DNA of 64,000 nucleotides, taken from assembly GCA_001695595.3 (NCBI GenBank), contig MBPM02000021.1:248001-312000 (forward strand), written 5' to 3'. Both the position numbers and the translations under genes were made by a program. The notes under the pieces were generated by a model. That model was not told where the DNA came from. It saw nothing but the letters and a program-made list of their open reading frames with translations, and made no database searches. This DNA comes from Plasmopara viticola (taxonomy: Eukaryota > Oomycota > Peronosporomycetes > Peronosporales > Peronosporaceae). Below, piece by piece: positions 1 through 11,414 of the stretch; the first letter of the stretch is position 1; every line of letters begins with the position of its first letter.

Positions 1-1911
1 TGCTTTCGTTAAGTTCTCGAGCTAACACCCAACATGTTTGTTAGAACAAATTTTGATCAGCAAGGCAAGAAAATTGCACGTTAGACATGGATATTAAGGA
101 ATGTCGTAATTATATTATAAGATGTGATGAACACCATAAATCTCTTCAAAGAACCAAATAGTAACTATTTGATCAGATATTTTACATTCCTAGGTAAGCA
201 TGTACCACAATATGATGTCGACATCCCTGACAGTTTCTAAACGGTTTTGCAATTCGAGTCTCTCACGAGTCTTATGAGATCCTTAAATCTATTCAAAGTA
301 TCGTCTCCAGACTTAAATTATGATAACAAGGCGAGTATGGGTGGATATATGGAGGCTATCAATGCCCATAGCCACCATTACATTGACCGTCATACCAATG
401 GGGCCGAAAAGGCATCAAGGCTGCGACCGGCCGAGCTTCAAGCTGATTGCAAAGATGTACGACTTTCAGACATAATTCAACACCTTCGTGCTCAAAATTG
501 CGGTAATATTTTTGACATTGAAAATCTCATTTCATATAGTCAGATGATCTCGCATCTTTTTCAGCGGACTTGAAGGTCCGAAGAAGCCGTGGCCTGACCG
601 TCAGGCCGAAATTTAGCGACAGCTGTTGCTCCTCATAAATAAGATTAATAAACTATGGTCATCTTTTGTGGAGGACGCAGTGAAGCAAAGGCGCTTTTTC
701 GGGTACCTTGATTTTATTGCTAAGCGGTGAATCTATCCTGCTTTGCATGCCTCGTGAGAACAATTTGGCTGGCTGCAAACTGAAAGAAGGAGAAACAAAC
801 ACTTTAGAGGTAACTCACTCTTCTAGTCGCACGTTGAAGTATGAAAGGTGTAACTTCATACCTGTGCTCGGAATTTAGGCTCTTGGTGCACAGCTTAGCA
901 TGACATTACGTCAAAGCCAAGGAAGCTCTGACTTAAAATTATCAGGTGAGCAGATCATGATCCAATCTCACGATGGAAATGGCTTCGTTCGACGTGGTCG
1001 GCATTTGGGTGAGGACATCCTGGAGGCTCAATCAATCCTCTTAGTTAAGTCATAATGGTAGCAGCATAAAGTTCGCCCACTATTATATCCAGGTTTGCAC
1101 CTTGTTTGCAAGTTCTTGAGGCACCGATAAGCATAATTTGAGGAATTGCTACAGCACGCGCATGGCTTCTTAAGATCGCACTTGTATGAGGCTGCAGAAA
1201 AAAAGTTTCAGGTGCTTTAATGTCACGCAAAGTAGATGAGCGTACTATCTGGTGCCATGGCCTGCGTCGGTAGAAATAACAGATCCGGAAGGTCCTCGTG
1301 AAACTCGATTGATTCTACTACTCACACGACGGCGACTTGCGTCGATATAATTGACGAGCCGTGAAGCTCAAAGCTGCATGAAGGATTTTTTTTGGTCATT
1401 GTGTCCACCCTAGACGTGTACTGTGAAGTGTTGTCTCCATCTTTTCTTCGTCTTTCTAGTCCCAAGCGCTAGTGACATCAACGACGGTTGCATTCAAAGT
1501 CAAACCAAATTTGCCATGGACTTGTTATCAGCCATGGCGAGCAAAGAGCCAGGTGAGTGTTCGCTGACACTTCTGCTTCTTTTTGTCACCCGAATACGAA
1601 CGTATTTGGGGATCACTGGAAGAATTGTCATGTAGCTGCGCGCGCTTAGCTGCAGTGGAGTTGATAGGTGTTCTGGAGGCTTCCTTGCCCGAGAAAATGT
1701 TTGATAAACGAATTATTCTAGACTTTTTACCCACTTCGCCAAAAAATGAAGAATATTTCTACTAAACTTAAACTTATCTGTGCAAGACCGTCACATTGGA
1801 CGACTGGAGGTCATTATGAAAAGGTGAGAAAGTATTTTTCATAGCTCTGATGCTTAAAAGGAGCGGCATCTTAAGCTACCTCTTGCTCCTACAATTTTGT
1901 CGAATTTACAA
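1..1911 (+). repeat. Left arm of a large inverted repeat
   Basis: This arm matches the reverse complement of 16764-18605 over most of its length, with scattered substitutions and small indels. For example, the motif near 40-75 (aacaaattttgatcagcaag) reappears inverted near 18545-18575, and the ggacgactggag motif near 1799 reappears inverted near 16850. The arm starts at or before the window edge. It ends where the separate duplication carrying the START-FYVE gene begins. It contains a broken reading frame (see 247-750). No transposase, LTR or terminal motif was recognised, so the nature of the repeat is unknown. Confidence 0.8.
247..729 (+). pseudogene. Degraded protein-coding remnant shared by both inverted-repeat arms
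   Basis: An open stretch of about 108 codons (247-573) contains the segment NYDNKASMGGYMEAINA and later RLSDIIQHLRAQNCGN. It stops at 573. In a different frame the next 150 bases carry a segment like KKPWPDRQA and end with FGYLD(F/L)xAKR and a stop. The other inverted-repeat arm (17894-18304, minus) keeps the second part open, and the first part is readable there in a shifted frame. Two copies preserving the same peptide segments in different frames suggest one former gene with frameshifts rather than a chance ORF. I do not recognise the family and see no signal peptide. An expanded effector or a transposon protein is possible, but this is not shown. Confidence 0.4.
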
Positions 1912-4900
1912 GTAGTACTACATTCTCATTCAAAACTGTCATAGACCTGGGCACTAACTACATTGTTCAAAGAGGACTTACTCCTTCATCAAAAGAACGC
2001 TCCGTCCACACATTTTACCGCAATTCAGCCTTTAGCGCCATCCAGCTTGACAGAGTCATCGGGATCCATCGGGATCCATCAGGATACGCACGTTGCTTGC
2101 CGCAGTCAATTAAAGCGGGTGTTGCTTTGCTTGGTAGCGCATATGACCATTAAGACTGGTCAAGAATCGACGAAAATGTCATTTTTCGGAGTTCTCCACA
2201 ACAAAGGACTGTCCAATATTGTAATTTGCTTGCAGCAAACCTGATTGTGGTAGTGCTTTGCGGGAGGGCGATCTCTAGCGATTCTTCAATCGTTTCCAAC
2301 GGTTATTAAAAATACGAGGAATGTTTGTTAGGACATTCATAAATACTATCACATTGACTCACTTGAGAATGGCACCCGTGTATTAGACTCTCTAGTAGGA
2401 CAAAGCTTTGATAGAGAGTGCGGCTTAGCACACGTGGTCGTCGTTAATCATGCATTAGTAAAATCCCTGCTTTTTGCTTTTAAAATTTGAGCTCTTTGGT
2501 TACACCGAATTCGACCTGCCTGCACTGCGATTACCTGAGTCTGCCTTCAAAGCACAAAGTCTGCTCGTAGATCTCGAGCGCCATAGCACGCTTTAGATAG
2601 TGAAGTATACATACGCAGCAGCCTTTCAAAGCCCATAACTTTTAGCAGCAGTATATCGAGAAGCGCATACTAAGCTTTCGGCATATGCGGAAAGATAAAA
2701 CCAAGTATCTTAGAGGTTGAGATCTACAATTTATCCGCGTAGGCGTAAGATTGATTCGAGTACTACCAGGTTTGACAGAGCCTAGTAGCACCTAGTACAG
2801 AGGATGCGTGCACATGAACATGCGATCTTCTGGTGAGCAACTGTTTTCCGTTTTCGGCCTGGAAAGCTTGAAGTGTGCAACTTAGATATAATTAATAAGG
2901 AATCGGTTTTTCCTCTTAATCCCAACAAGCAGCCAATCTTGCTTTCGTAATTATGACAGGGCCTTGATCTTTTTGTAGACTGTAAGATGAGACTCACCTC
3001 CCCAAACCTTGTTTGGAGCTAACATAAAAGCGGAAACCCTTTGCATTGCAAGGAAAAAGACTATAATCGCATAATTTCGAGATATTTCGATGCATTGGGT
3101 TAAATTTCAAACGCAAACGGCACTTCCAGAGCAGGTCTAATTGTCACTTATAAAAATAGATACGACCCCATTTATTGAGAACTGCGCTGTGGTTGTTCCG
3201 CGCTCAAATTCGACTTGATGATCCTTAAAAAATTTGCGGATGGGTTGATATATGCAAAAAAAGTAAAATTAAGCAGACACATTAGAAATGAGCAGTAAAA
3301 TACTTTTTTCGAAATAGGGTAAATTGAGCTATACTTTTTCTTTGTCTACCGTCGATTTGGATATGAATTGCCATTTGAATCAGCACGCTCATATTGTAAG
3401 GCTCAACCGCCTCGATGCAATGTAGCCGCGTCGCGGGTGGACGCGCCAAATGGGCATCACATCTTCAGATCTATAGAGGTACAAACCAACGAAACTAGAC
3501 TTCAAATAATAAGGTAAAGACGGGTCACAAGTGCGTGATCGAATCCTATCAAAGATATCTTTGCAACGACAGCTCCAAGATGTTGCGGCTAATGATATTT
3601 AGCCTTGTAGAATGATTTCATGCCAGATTATCTCTTACCTTGCATATAGTGGATTATGGGCCCTCTTTTTAGACCTCTGTTGACCCTTTTGCACTTTATC
3701 TCTCGAAAACTAACGTGCGTGCTAGATGATGAGGTCGGCCCAAGTTCGACCAGCATTTCAGTCATGACTGATGGGCAAAGCAAAAAGCAGTTGCACTGAA
3801 ACTCGGCTAGCCCCTTTATCGTGGGACGACTTGACCAAAAAAAGAGCTCATCAAAACTATAGAAAGTCATATTAACACCGCTGCCATATGATCAAGACTT
3901 TTACAGTAACATTACTTCGTGGCTTAAGTCTTAATTAGTGTTACGGTAGTTCTCATCGAGCACTTAAAGCCACTAGTTACGATTGGTTACGGTACCGTAT
4001 CCTTATGACATTGACGTTGAGCCAAACGAAGTAAATGAAGTCGACGTAGACTCGAGGGTTTTTAAAGCCATTTCTTGGCTCGATTTCTCTTTTGCTAGTT
4101 GCAAGCAGCGCAGACAAAAGTACAGCGCACATTGTTGGAACGACCCCGAGTCGGATACGTGCATAGTCATCTTTTTTTTCACAATGCATTTCGAGCAAAT
4201 CATTTTGCGGCAAATTTGACAAGGTATTCCTGATTTAAAAAGGGGCAGAGCGAATTTGCTACAACTCATGGCACAAGTGTCACAATGCTGATTACTGGAC
4301 TGGGTCGTGGTCTCGGCCAATGGTTTGCACGCATGTTTCATTAGCCATCGAAGCTTCTTGATGTACGCATAGTCGACAACACCAGTACAGCAGATCGCAG
4401 CATCCGCTGCAATTGCGACGGAGAGACGACCTGGCATCTCACCGCACGAGTCGAAGAATCCGCGACAGAAAATATCGACTTTATTAGGTCCTCCTTGGCG
4501 AAAGATGTAGCAGAAACTCATGACTCCGCGAACAATTCCCAGATGCGAAAGTTCTGGAATCTCTGGTAAAGTAATGGAGTGCATCAAGATGTAACCCACT
4601 CTCTCCCCTTTCGAATCACGCGTGAAGCCCATAGACTCCAAGATGAGAAAGTCACGCTGGTGGACAATTCCCGTCAGCACGACTGGATGCTCTTTGGCAA
4701 ACCACTTGACTCCAACGAAACGACATGGATTCATACGAGTCGGTACCCGGATAGATGCGATCATCCGAGCATCATCAAGTCGGTCATTAATGTGTGAGCT
4801 GCGCAACATCCACGCCTCGTCCGTAGCCGCAACACACCCAAACAAACAGTCATCTAACGTACCATCCATCGTACCATGCAAGGCCATCAGTGCCACACCA

Positions 4901-5845
4901 GGTGGTCTCATTTTCTCCATGATACTGTCGCCAGCAATTCCAGACGACGATACCGAGGATGCGTGGTGTTCCGCTTCATTGTCAGCACGAGTGCTCACTG
5001 TGCGATACCGAGAGCAGTCGTATTCTTTTGGCTGGGGCATACTGTTAGGTATTGGCGGTTTCAACGTCGGCAATACGTACTCCTTAATCGCTCGCTTCCG
5101 TTGTCGATACACTTGGACTCCTTCTTTTGCACGAACGAGTTTCCAATTGGGACCTCCAATCGTAGACCCCTCGGCTACAAAACGCTCATTTGCTGCCACA
5201 ATCTCCTTCACGACAGTCTTAGCTTCTTCGATGAAACCAGTGCTTTGATCCTTCGACAATGTAATGGATGGAAACGTGTCTTTTGGGAGCGTAAATTTCA
5301 TTGTTTCGCTTTCTCTTTTTAGAGCAGATATGAAAAGTGAAGGTGGCAATTAAACGCAGACCAAAGGATGTTTGATCACTCTACCACGTCCGGTTGTTGA
5401 CGTACTTTATGCGTTCTCAAATGCGTCTCGTAAATTGTCGTCAGATAGGCTCTCGCAAATTTACACGAAAGTCATGGTCATAAATCATGATATCTACCAT
5501 GGTTCAAGCGCCGCTAGAACGGAATAGAGCCCATTAGCATGTTTTTGCAACGTATTTCATTGTAACGTTGATATGTATCTCGTCAATGGCTTTGACAACT
5601 ACTTATACAATCCCTAGAGTGGACACCGAGATGGTGCAGAGCGAGCACAGAAAGTACCATATTGCGAAGGCGACATAGGCCATTCCACAAAGAGAACGTG
5701 AAGAAAAGTATCTGGAATTTGAATTGCGGTAAAATGGTCTCAGAAAAGACAATTTAACTCTTTGGAGAAAGCGTTGGTAAACCATTGTATGTATTTTGCT
5801 TTGTATATGACGTAGCTGCATGTATTAACATGTATGGATGTGCTG
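1912..5845. repeat. Dispersed segmental duplication R1 carrying START-FYVE copy 1
   Basis: The segment from the tagtactacattctcattc motif near 1917 to about 5845 is matched in direct orientation by 21598-25563. From about 3117 onward it is also matched by the start of unit B (35356 on). Similarity covers both the non-coding 2-kb leader and the START-FYVE gene. An 11-bp motif, atccatcggg, is tandemly iterated near 2060-2090 and again near 21765. After about 5845 the copies diverge abruptly: copy R2 continues into a Ty3 chromodomain tail while R1 continues into unrelated AT-rich DNA. Positions 1912-4000 contain no gene I can support. Confidence 0.8.
4003..5301 (-). CDS. START domain plus FYVE-like zinc finger protein, copy 1
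   Basis: This 432-residue protein belongs to a family greatly expanded in oomycetes. A START-like lipid-binding region fills roughly residues 20-320 and is followed by a FYVE-related Cys cluster at about 340-403 (CDTC, CQIC, CRKMICSKC, then C...C..C near 391-399). The classical RR/KHHCR basic motif is absent and the slot reads CRKMICSKC, so PI3P binding is doubtful. I chose the ATG at 5301 because copy 2 begins at the same MKF(T/K)LPK(D/N)TF segment; an upstream in-frame ATG at 5349 would add 16 residues. The last 300 residues are almost identical to copies 2 and 3, while residues 80-130 are clearly diverged. The likely role is as a cytosolic or membrane-associated lipid-binding adaptor, which is inference from the domains. 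Confidence 0.85.
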   Translation of the reverse strand: MKFTLPKDTFPSITLSKDQSTGFIEEAKTVVKEIVAANERFVAEGSTIGGPNWKLVRAKEGVQVYRQRKRAIKEYVLPTLKPPIPNSMPQPKEYDCSRYRTVSTRADNEAEHHASSVSSSGIAGDSIMEKMRPPGVALMALHGTMDGTLDDCLFGCVAATDEAWMLRSSHINDRLDDARMIASIRVPTRMNPCRFVGVKWFAKEHPVVLTGIVHQRDFLILESMGFTRDSKGERVGYILMHSITLPEIPELSHLGIVRGVMSFCYIFRQGGPNKVDIFCRGFFDSCGEMPGRLSVAIAADAAICCTGVVDYAYIKKLRWLMKHACKPLAETTTQSSNQHCDTCAMSCSKFALPLFKSGIPCQICRKMICSKCIVKKKMTMHVSDSGSFQQCALYFCLRCLQLAKEKSSQEMALKTLESTSTSFTSFGSTSMS

Positions 5846-6800
5846 TTTTAAAAAGCCTTCAAACCTCTGCTGGCAGCTCTATTTTTTTGCAATCTTAGAC
5901 ATTAAGTTCTATAAATTGCTATGAAGGTTTACGATTGGCCGGTATGTTGTGGTATTTGTCTATCCATGTTGTATGTGTATAGAGAAAGTGTCGCTACAAT
6001 AGTGTGTTTATATCGCTGTGTACAATAATGCACATATCATACATACTAGTTAATAAGAACATGTTCACGTGAGCATAATATAAAGCGCATATCTTTACTC
6101 CTACACTGCAATGCGGTGCACATGTACTCACGCAGTGTAATGTTCTCGTCCTTCAATACGATGACGCGGGAAAAGATGATAAGCAAACCCGGCTACTCCA
6201 TACTGTGCGTGATCTACACGGCAGGGTACAATCATTTAGTTATAAATGGTCGCAAATGCTACATATACAAACACCCATAAGATCAAATTAGGATTTTCTC
6301 ACTTGCAATGTACTATGAAGAGTCTAAGCCCAGCTGAGAGCAGACTTTCAATATCGATGTCGAAAGCTTAGTTCTAGCTTTAATGATTACTGCGAAGGTG
6401 TATGACACATTCATTGCTCGTAATTATCTCTTTCGTTAAGCTTTAGCCACTATTTTTGAACGAAAATGTCGAAAAATTACTTCTTATCGGAGATAGCTGT
6501 AATAATTACTGCGAAGGTGTATGATTACAAATTTATTGCTCGTATTTTTTTTCGGTAGCACCTCGACAAGAACATTAACTCATATTGAATTTTGCGGGGA
6601 AGTCACCCAAGTATTGTTCAGTCTCTCAAGTCTTTTTATTGAAAACCGAAAACAAACAGCGGCATGTTAACGTAATGCCGTTATTTACTCGATTCGCTGC
6701 CGACTTGCTGACGCAGCATTTTCCGGTTGAGCGTTGAGCATTGATCATTGTTGCCCACAGTTGCTTCGAAGCGCTTCGCAAAGAACACATGCTTCGATAT
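5846..6800. other. AT-rich stretch without a supported gene
   Basis: No coding region is supported here. A roughly 45-base segment containing attactgcgaaggtgtatga occurs twice as a direct repeat (near 6385 and 6503), about 118 bases apart. The right end may include the degraded 3' flank of the Ty3 element that follows on the minus strand, but I could not find a matching LTR pair on either side of that element. Confidence 0.5.
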
Positions 6801-6817
6801 TTCGAAAGCCGGAAATG

Positions 6818-9800
6818 TTATGCTTCATTGTGGTGTAACAAGGTGGTGCCACGCTTCTTGATTTTGGGGGTGCGGTGAGACTCGGGAGCTTCATCGTCAA
6901 TCAAATACCACGGAGATGGCTTGATTTCACCAAGCCACCAAACTTTGCACTGTATAATTCCCTTGTACTTGCGATGTCCGATGACGGCTCCAGCGAGTAA
7001 TCCCTCGGAGCCATCGGCCAATATGACCTTATTCATCATTTGCCAACGCTTGGGGTCCTTGCAGTATGGCTTCAACAGAGGAGTTTGAAACATTGGGTGC
7101 AGTTTCGATCCCTTCGGTAATCTTATTCCATAGGAGTCTCGCGAAACTTTCTTCAGGATCGGGAATGGGCCAATATATTTTGGCGCGAGTTTCTTCGATC
7201 GAGCAAAATTCTTGTTACGGATATCCAAATTTTTGCCGTCCAAAAGCACTATGTCTCCAACTTAGAAATTTTGGACAAGTCTATTATTGTCATTATAGTG
7301 CTTCATGCGCTTTTGTGCTTCGCTGATGCGGTCCTGTGCGACCTTGAGTAACGTTTCTAGGCGTAGTAGAAACTCTTGTGCAGATTTTTGGGATCATATC
7401 CTAGATCCACTCCGAACGGTGACGTTCAAATTGTAGAGTGGACGCGTCAATTATAGGCTATCTCAGCCAAATGCAATGCTTATCTCAATCATTCTGCGCT
7501 GTGTTGGCGACGGCTTGGAGGAAATCTCCAATTGAACAATTAGTTTTTTTCGATTGTCCATTGTTTGTGGCTACACGCCAAATTCAAACTGTCTTGCGTC
7601 CCCACAGCAGACACGATTGCTCGCCATAAGTTGATTGTGCACTTGGTGTCTGGTATGCCATGGTCCTCATAGATTTTCTCATGAAGACCTCTGCGGTTTC
7701 TGCAGTATCGTCCGTTGTCTATGCAGCGATGAACGTGGCCCTTTTCGCTAAGTGATCAACAATTGCCATGACGGCATTATGACCACTTTCGGTCATCGGT
7801 AAAGACACGATAAATCGCAATGAAATGTAGACCCATCTGTCTCTTAAAATATTCAAAGACTGAAGTAATCTTGGCGGTTTGGTCTCCGTAGCCTTGTTTT
7901 GCTGACACATTTCGCAAGCATGTGCATAGCACTGGATATGCTTCGTCATTTTTGGCCAGTAATAGTTTTAACGCACGGCCAGATACGTCTTGCAAATTCT
8001 TGGGTGGCCTGCCGATGCAAAATCGTGCTCTTTCAGATGACGTATTTCTAGATTTTTGTCGTTTGGATTATACAGTCCTGGAGCCTCATCTTCACCAGTT
8101 TGGTAATAAAAAAATATCATCGTGCATTGAGCACTTTGGCACGTCGTCTCGTTTTTTTGATATGTTGATGATATACTGTAGGTTACTATTTTACGCATAC
8201 AGTGGCTTTGCGGAAAAAGCAATTGCAATCCTGTTCGTCGTGATTGTCGCCACGATTTCGCGAATCATAGCCGCTTCCAGTGGCTCTTGCAAGCTAACTT
8301 GGGCAGCCTTACTGTCAATCTTTGAAATGCGTGACATACAGTTTTTGTTTCACCGGAAAATCGTTGAACACAGGCTGATATTCAGCAAGCTCATTATACC
8401 ATCGAGCTACTCTGCATTATACCATCGAGCTGCTCTGCGATTTGTAGTCTTCTGCGTCAGGAACATCTCAATACTTTGCGATCCGTTTCGACCGTGGATA
8501 GTCGATCGACAAGATACACACGACATGTTCTAGCGCATGCATAATTGCAAGCAGCCCTTGCTCACGAACAGGGAATTTTAACTCGGCTGGCTTTATCTTC
8601 CGACCAGTAGAAGCTATTAGATGATCTTGCTCTCCTTCCTTAAAAAAAATATCCCGATCGGAAACTTGGAGACGTAAAATGATTTTTTTAAGCAATTGTC
8701 GGAGGCATATGCGCAGCCAACACAAGCAGCGCAGTCCAAAAAAAGTATGCTTTTAAAAGTTCGGAAGACTTTAAATAGGTGGTAGCGTCAAGCAACACTT
8801 AAGTTTGCTTAAACAGCTCAGTTAATCGCCCGAGAGCTCGATCGCTTTTCGAGGACGTTTTATATAAATACTGTCATGAAGTGGTTCTGCAAATTGCGCA
8901 GAGTCCTTGCTAATTCTTAGAACATAGACTGTAGCGCCTGATCATCTCCCGTTTGCTTCTTTGTTATGGGCACAGGCCATTCTGCGATTCCCTTAGTTTT
9001 GTCGGGGTCCATTCGGGTGTCGTTTCGTCCGACAAAGTCTTTAGGCATGGGATCTCCTCCATGCAAAATTGGCACTTTGACAATTTGATGAAACCGTGCT
9101 GTTCTCCATATCGTTTAAGTACACGGTCTTTAAGCGTTACGTGGTATACGGCATCTTCACTTTGTGTGAACACGTAGATGTCGTCAAAGCCATCTAAATG
9201 ATCTCGGAATACTTTCTGCAAAACGTAATCGGACTTCCGTTCGGTTCGATGGGAGTGAATAGATATCCAAAAAGACCTTCTGGGGTCGAAAAGCGGGAAA
9301 CAGTACTTTCAAATCACGCAATTTAAGCTGATAGTAACCCCAAAGTAGGTCTATGCACGAAACCAATGAATTTTAGACATGGCGTCAAAAGTGTCTTTCT
9401 TACGCGAAAGTGGTATCGCCGACAAGATCGTCGCTAGATTTAGCTGACGATAATCGTGCATAATGAACCAATCTACAGGCTTTTGACATAAAAGGTTATT
9501 GTCGAAAAGGCAGACGTTTTTGGTCGAAATATGCCTGCTTGAACCATCTCTTTTGGTCATTCTTGGATTTTCCTGCGCTGTTCAGGACTGGCTCCATTGT
9601 TGGCCGGATATCCGTTTGCTCGATTTCTCCCCGCACTGAAGGTGTCTCGCTTGAAAGCTCCGTGCGAAAGACTGTGTTCGCATACTTGAGTCGCATTTCA
9701 CAAGCCATCTTCTTTTTGAGCGATTCCCAACCTTAATTCTTGAAGCGCTCAAGTTTTTCAATTTTATAGGGTTTGACGGCAAAGACAGCTTCGATGACTT

Positions 9801-11414
9801 TGTTATGACGCAACATTCTCAAAAATTAGTAAAAAGAAATTAGCTGCGTCATTTCTTGACGGTCATGGTAGCCTTGTTGTCAATAGTAATCACTAATCTC
9901 GGGGCTCTGATTTACTCGAGCCTTGCGTTGTCCAGCTCTCCATCTGGACGGTCGTTTATTGTGCGGTATAAGTCGAATTGCTGCGTGGTTTCCGTGTTGA
10001 TGCAAGGATGCATGCGACCTGTACACGAATTTATATCTGGATTTTGCTCACGAAGCCATACAATGCCGATGATATCATCCCTAATTTCAGGAATAGGTAT
10101 GACTTAGAGCCTTACCGATATTTTAGAAAGTCAAGTATCTGCATTCATGTGCACCATTCATCGAGGGCGATGAACAACCTGGTCGTAGCCAGTGTCGGCT
10201 TGCGTCATATCGCCCTTGATTTCTTCAAGCTCAAGTCGCTTAACCAAGTCTTCAAATACACCGATAAACTACATACGTTGTCGATGAAGACGGTGGCGGG
10301 TCTTTCTTGACCAACTTTCTTGAATGCTTGAGCTCCAGCTTTGGAGACAGCATATTGTGCCCCTCGAATATCAAAATTCGTTTCCTTACCTTTAAAAGCG
10401 GTGCATTGCGGCGATATGTGGTCGACAACGCCACAATTGTTACATGTCGCCGATTTAATTTAGATGTCATTTTTGTATTTTTTCTTTTGAAAACGCTTTT
10501 GTTTCAGAGGCGTGGCTTATTTGTTTGATAGCCTGATTCTATGGGCACCGTTTCAAACGACTTGGTCGATATACAATTTGGCCTACACGAGCAATGGACA
10601 AATTTAAAATTGAAGGTAACTTCAATGGTCTCGCGATGAGTACCCGAATTCTCTTCTGTGATCTTATTTGCGGTTTCTTTCCGCAATCCATTATGAAAAC
10701 TGATGTTTAATTCAGTTTGGGACATCAAGCCCTGAAATTTTGAGACGCACCTTTTCTTTGTTTCAAGTAAAACATCTGCTCTCGAAGAACATACTCAAAA
10801 TCCTTAGGCTTGAAGCGTGTTCGCAATATGGTTTCAGACACTGCCCATGTCTTGTGCATGTTCATGCGCTCGCAGTCGGCGATAAAGGCACGATACCAAT
10901 TTAGTACGGATCTGCCTTGATAACTTGAGATAGGCGTCACAAAGTCTGACGACTCTGTTGTCATCAAGTGGCGCTTATTGGCGTAGTACTGTTCCTGTTT
11001 CAAAAATCCATAATTCTATATCTTCGCCAAACCTCCCTTAATAACTGTGTACTTCTGCTCGCATTTTGGTTTGATGAAAAACTTGAGGCGCTGACGAGTT
11101 TGTTGCATACGAGCTCGCGTTTGGGCTTGCACTTGGGCTTGATATTGCTTTTGTTGTCGAGTGAGATACAGCAGTAGTTGCTGCATGGACAGTGTGTCTT
11201 ATTTAGTTGCTGCAGAAGGAGAAATATTAGCCTGAGCGGTTGGATTCGCTTGGCCATTGGCACTTGCCGCATCTTGCAAAGTCGGCATTCGTGAACTTGA
11301 GCGCGACATTAGCCGTAAAGTTTCATTGTCGTCGAGAGCACCTATTCGGCTCTATTGAAGAGGTCTTGGGTTCGGAGATGGACGCTCAGTCTTACGGCCT
11401 CTTTTTTTAGCCAT
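6818..11414 (-). mobile_element. Decayed Ty3/gypsy retrotransposon with chromodomain
   Basis: On the minus strand gag-pol can be followed in order through many frameshifts and stops. A gag start MAKKRGRK lies at 11414 and gag body at 10725-11003. A CCHC zinc knuckle (CNNCGVVDHISPQC, spacing CX2CX4HX4C) is at 10403-10444. Reverse transcriptase lies at about 8964-9560, including the FDDIYVFTQSE catalytic segment and the LSKCQF segment. RNase H is at 8468-8725 (KPAELKFPVREQGLLAI). Integrase zinc and core regions are at about 7719-8228 (CEMCQQNKA). The integrase C-terminus plus chromodomain is at 6818-7249 (KYIGPFPILKKV, then VWWLGE...PSPWYLI). The protease region near 9750-10250 is unreadable. 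I found no LTRs. It is certainly non-autonomous. Confidence 0.88.

Noticed and set aside
247..573. A possible RxLR-type effector
   Set aside because: No signal peptide precedes the frame, no RxLR-EER pair is present, and the frame is broken relative to its inverted copy.
4622..5248. A 208-codon plus-strand frame antisense to START-FYVE copy 1, with equivalents in copies 2 and 3
   Set aside because: It lies wholly inside the convincing minus-strand gene, and its composition is the mirror of that coding sequence. Recurrence in all copies is explained by duplication of the real gene.
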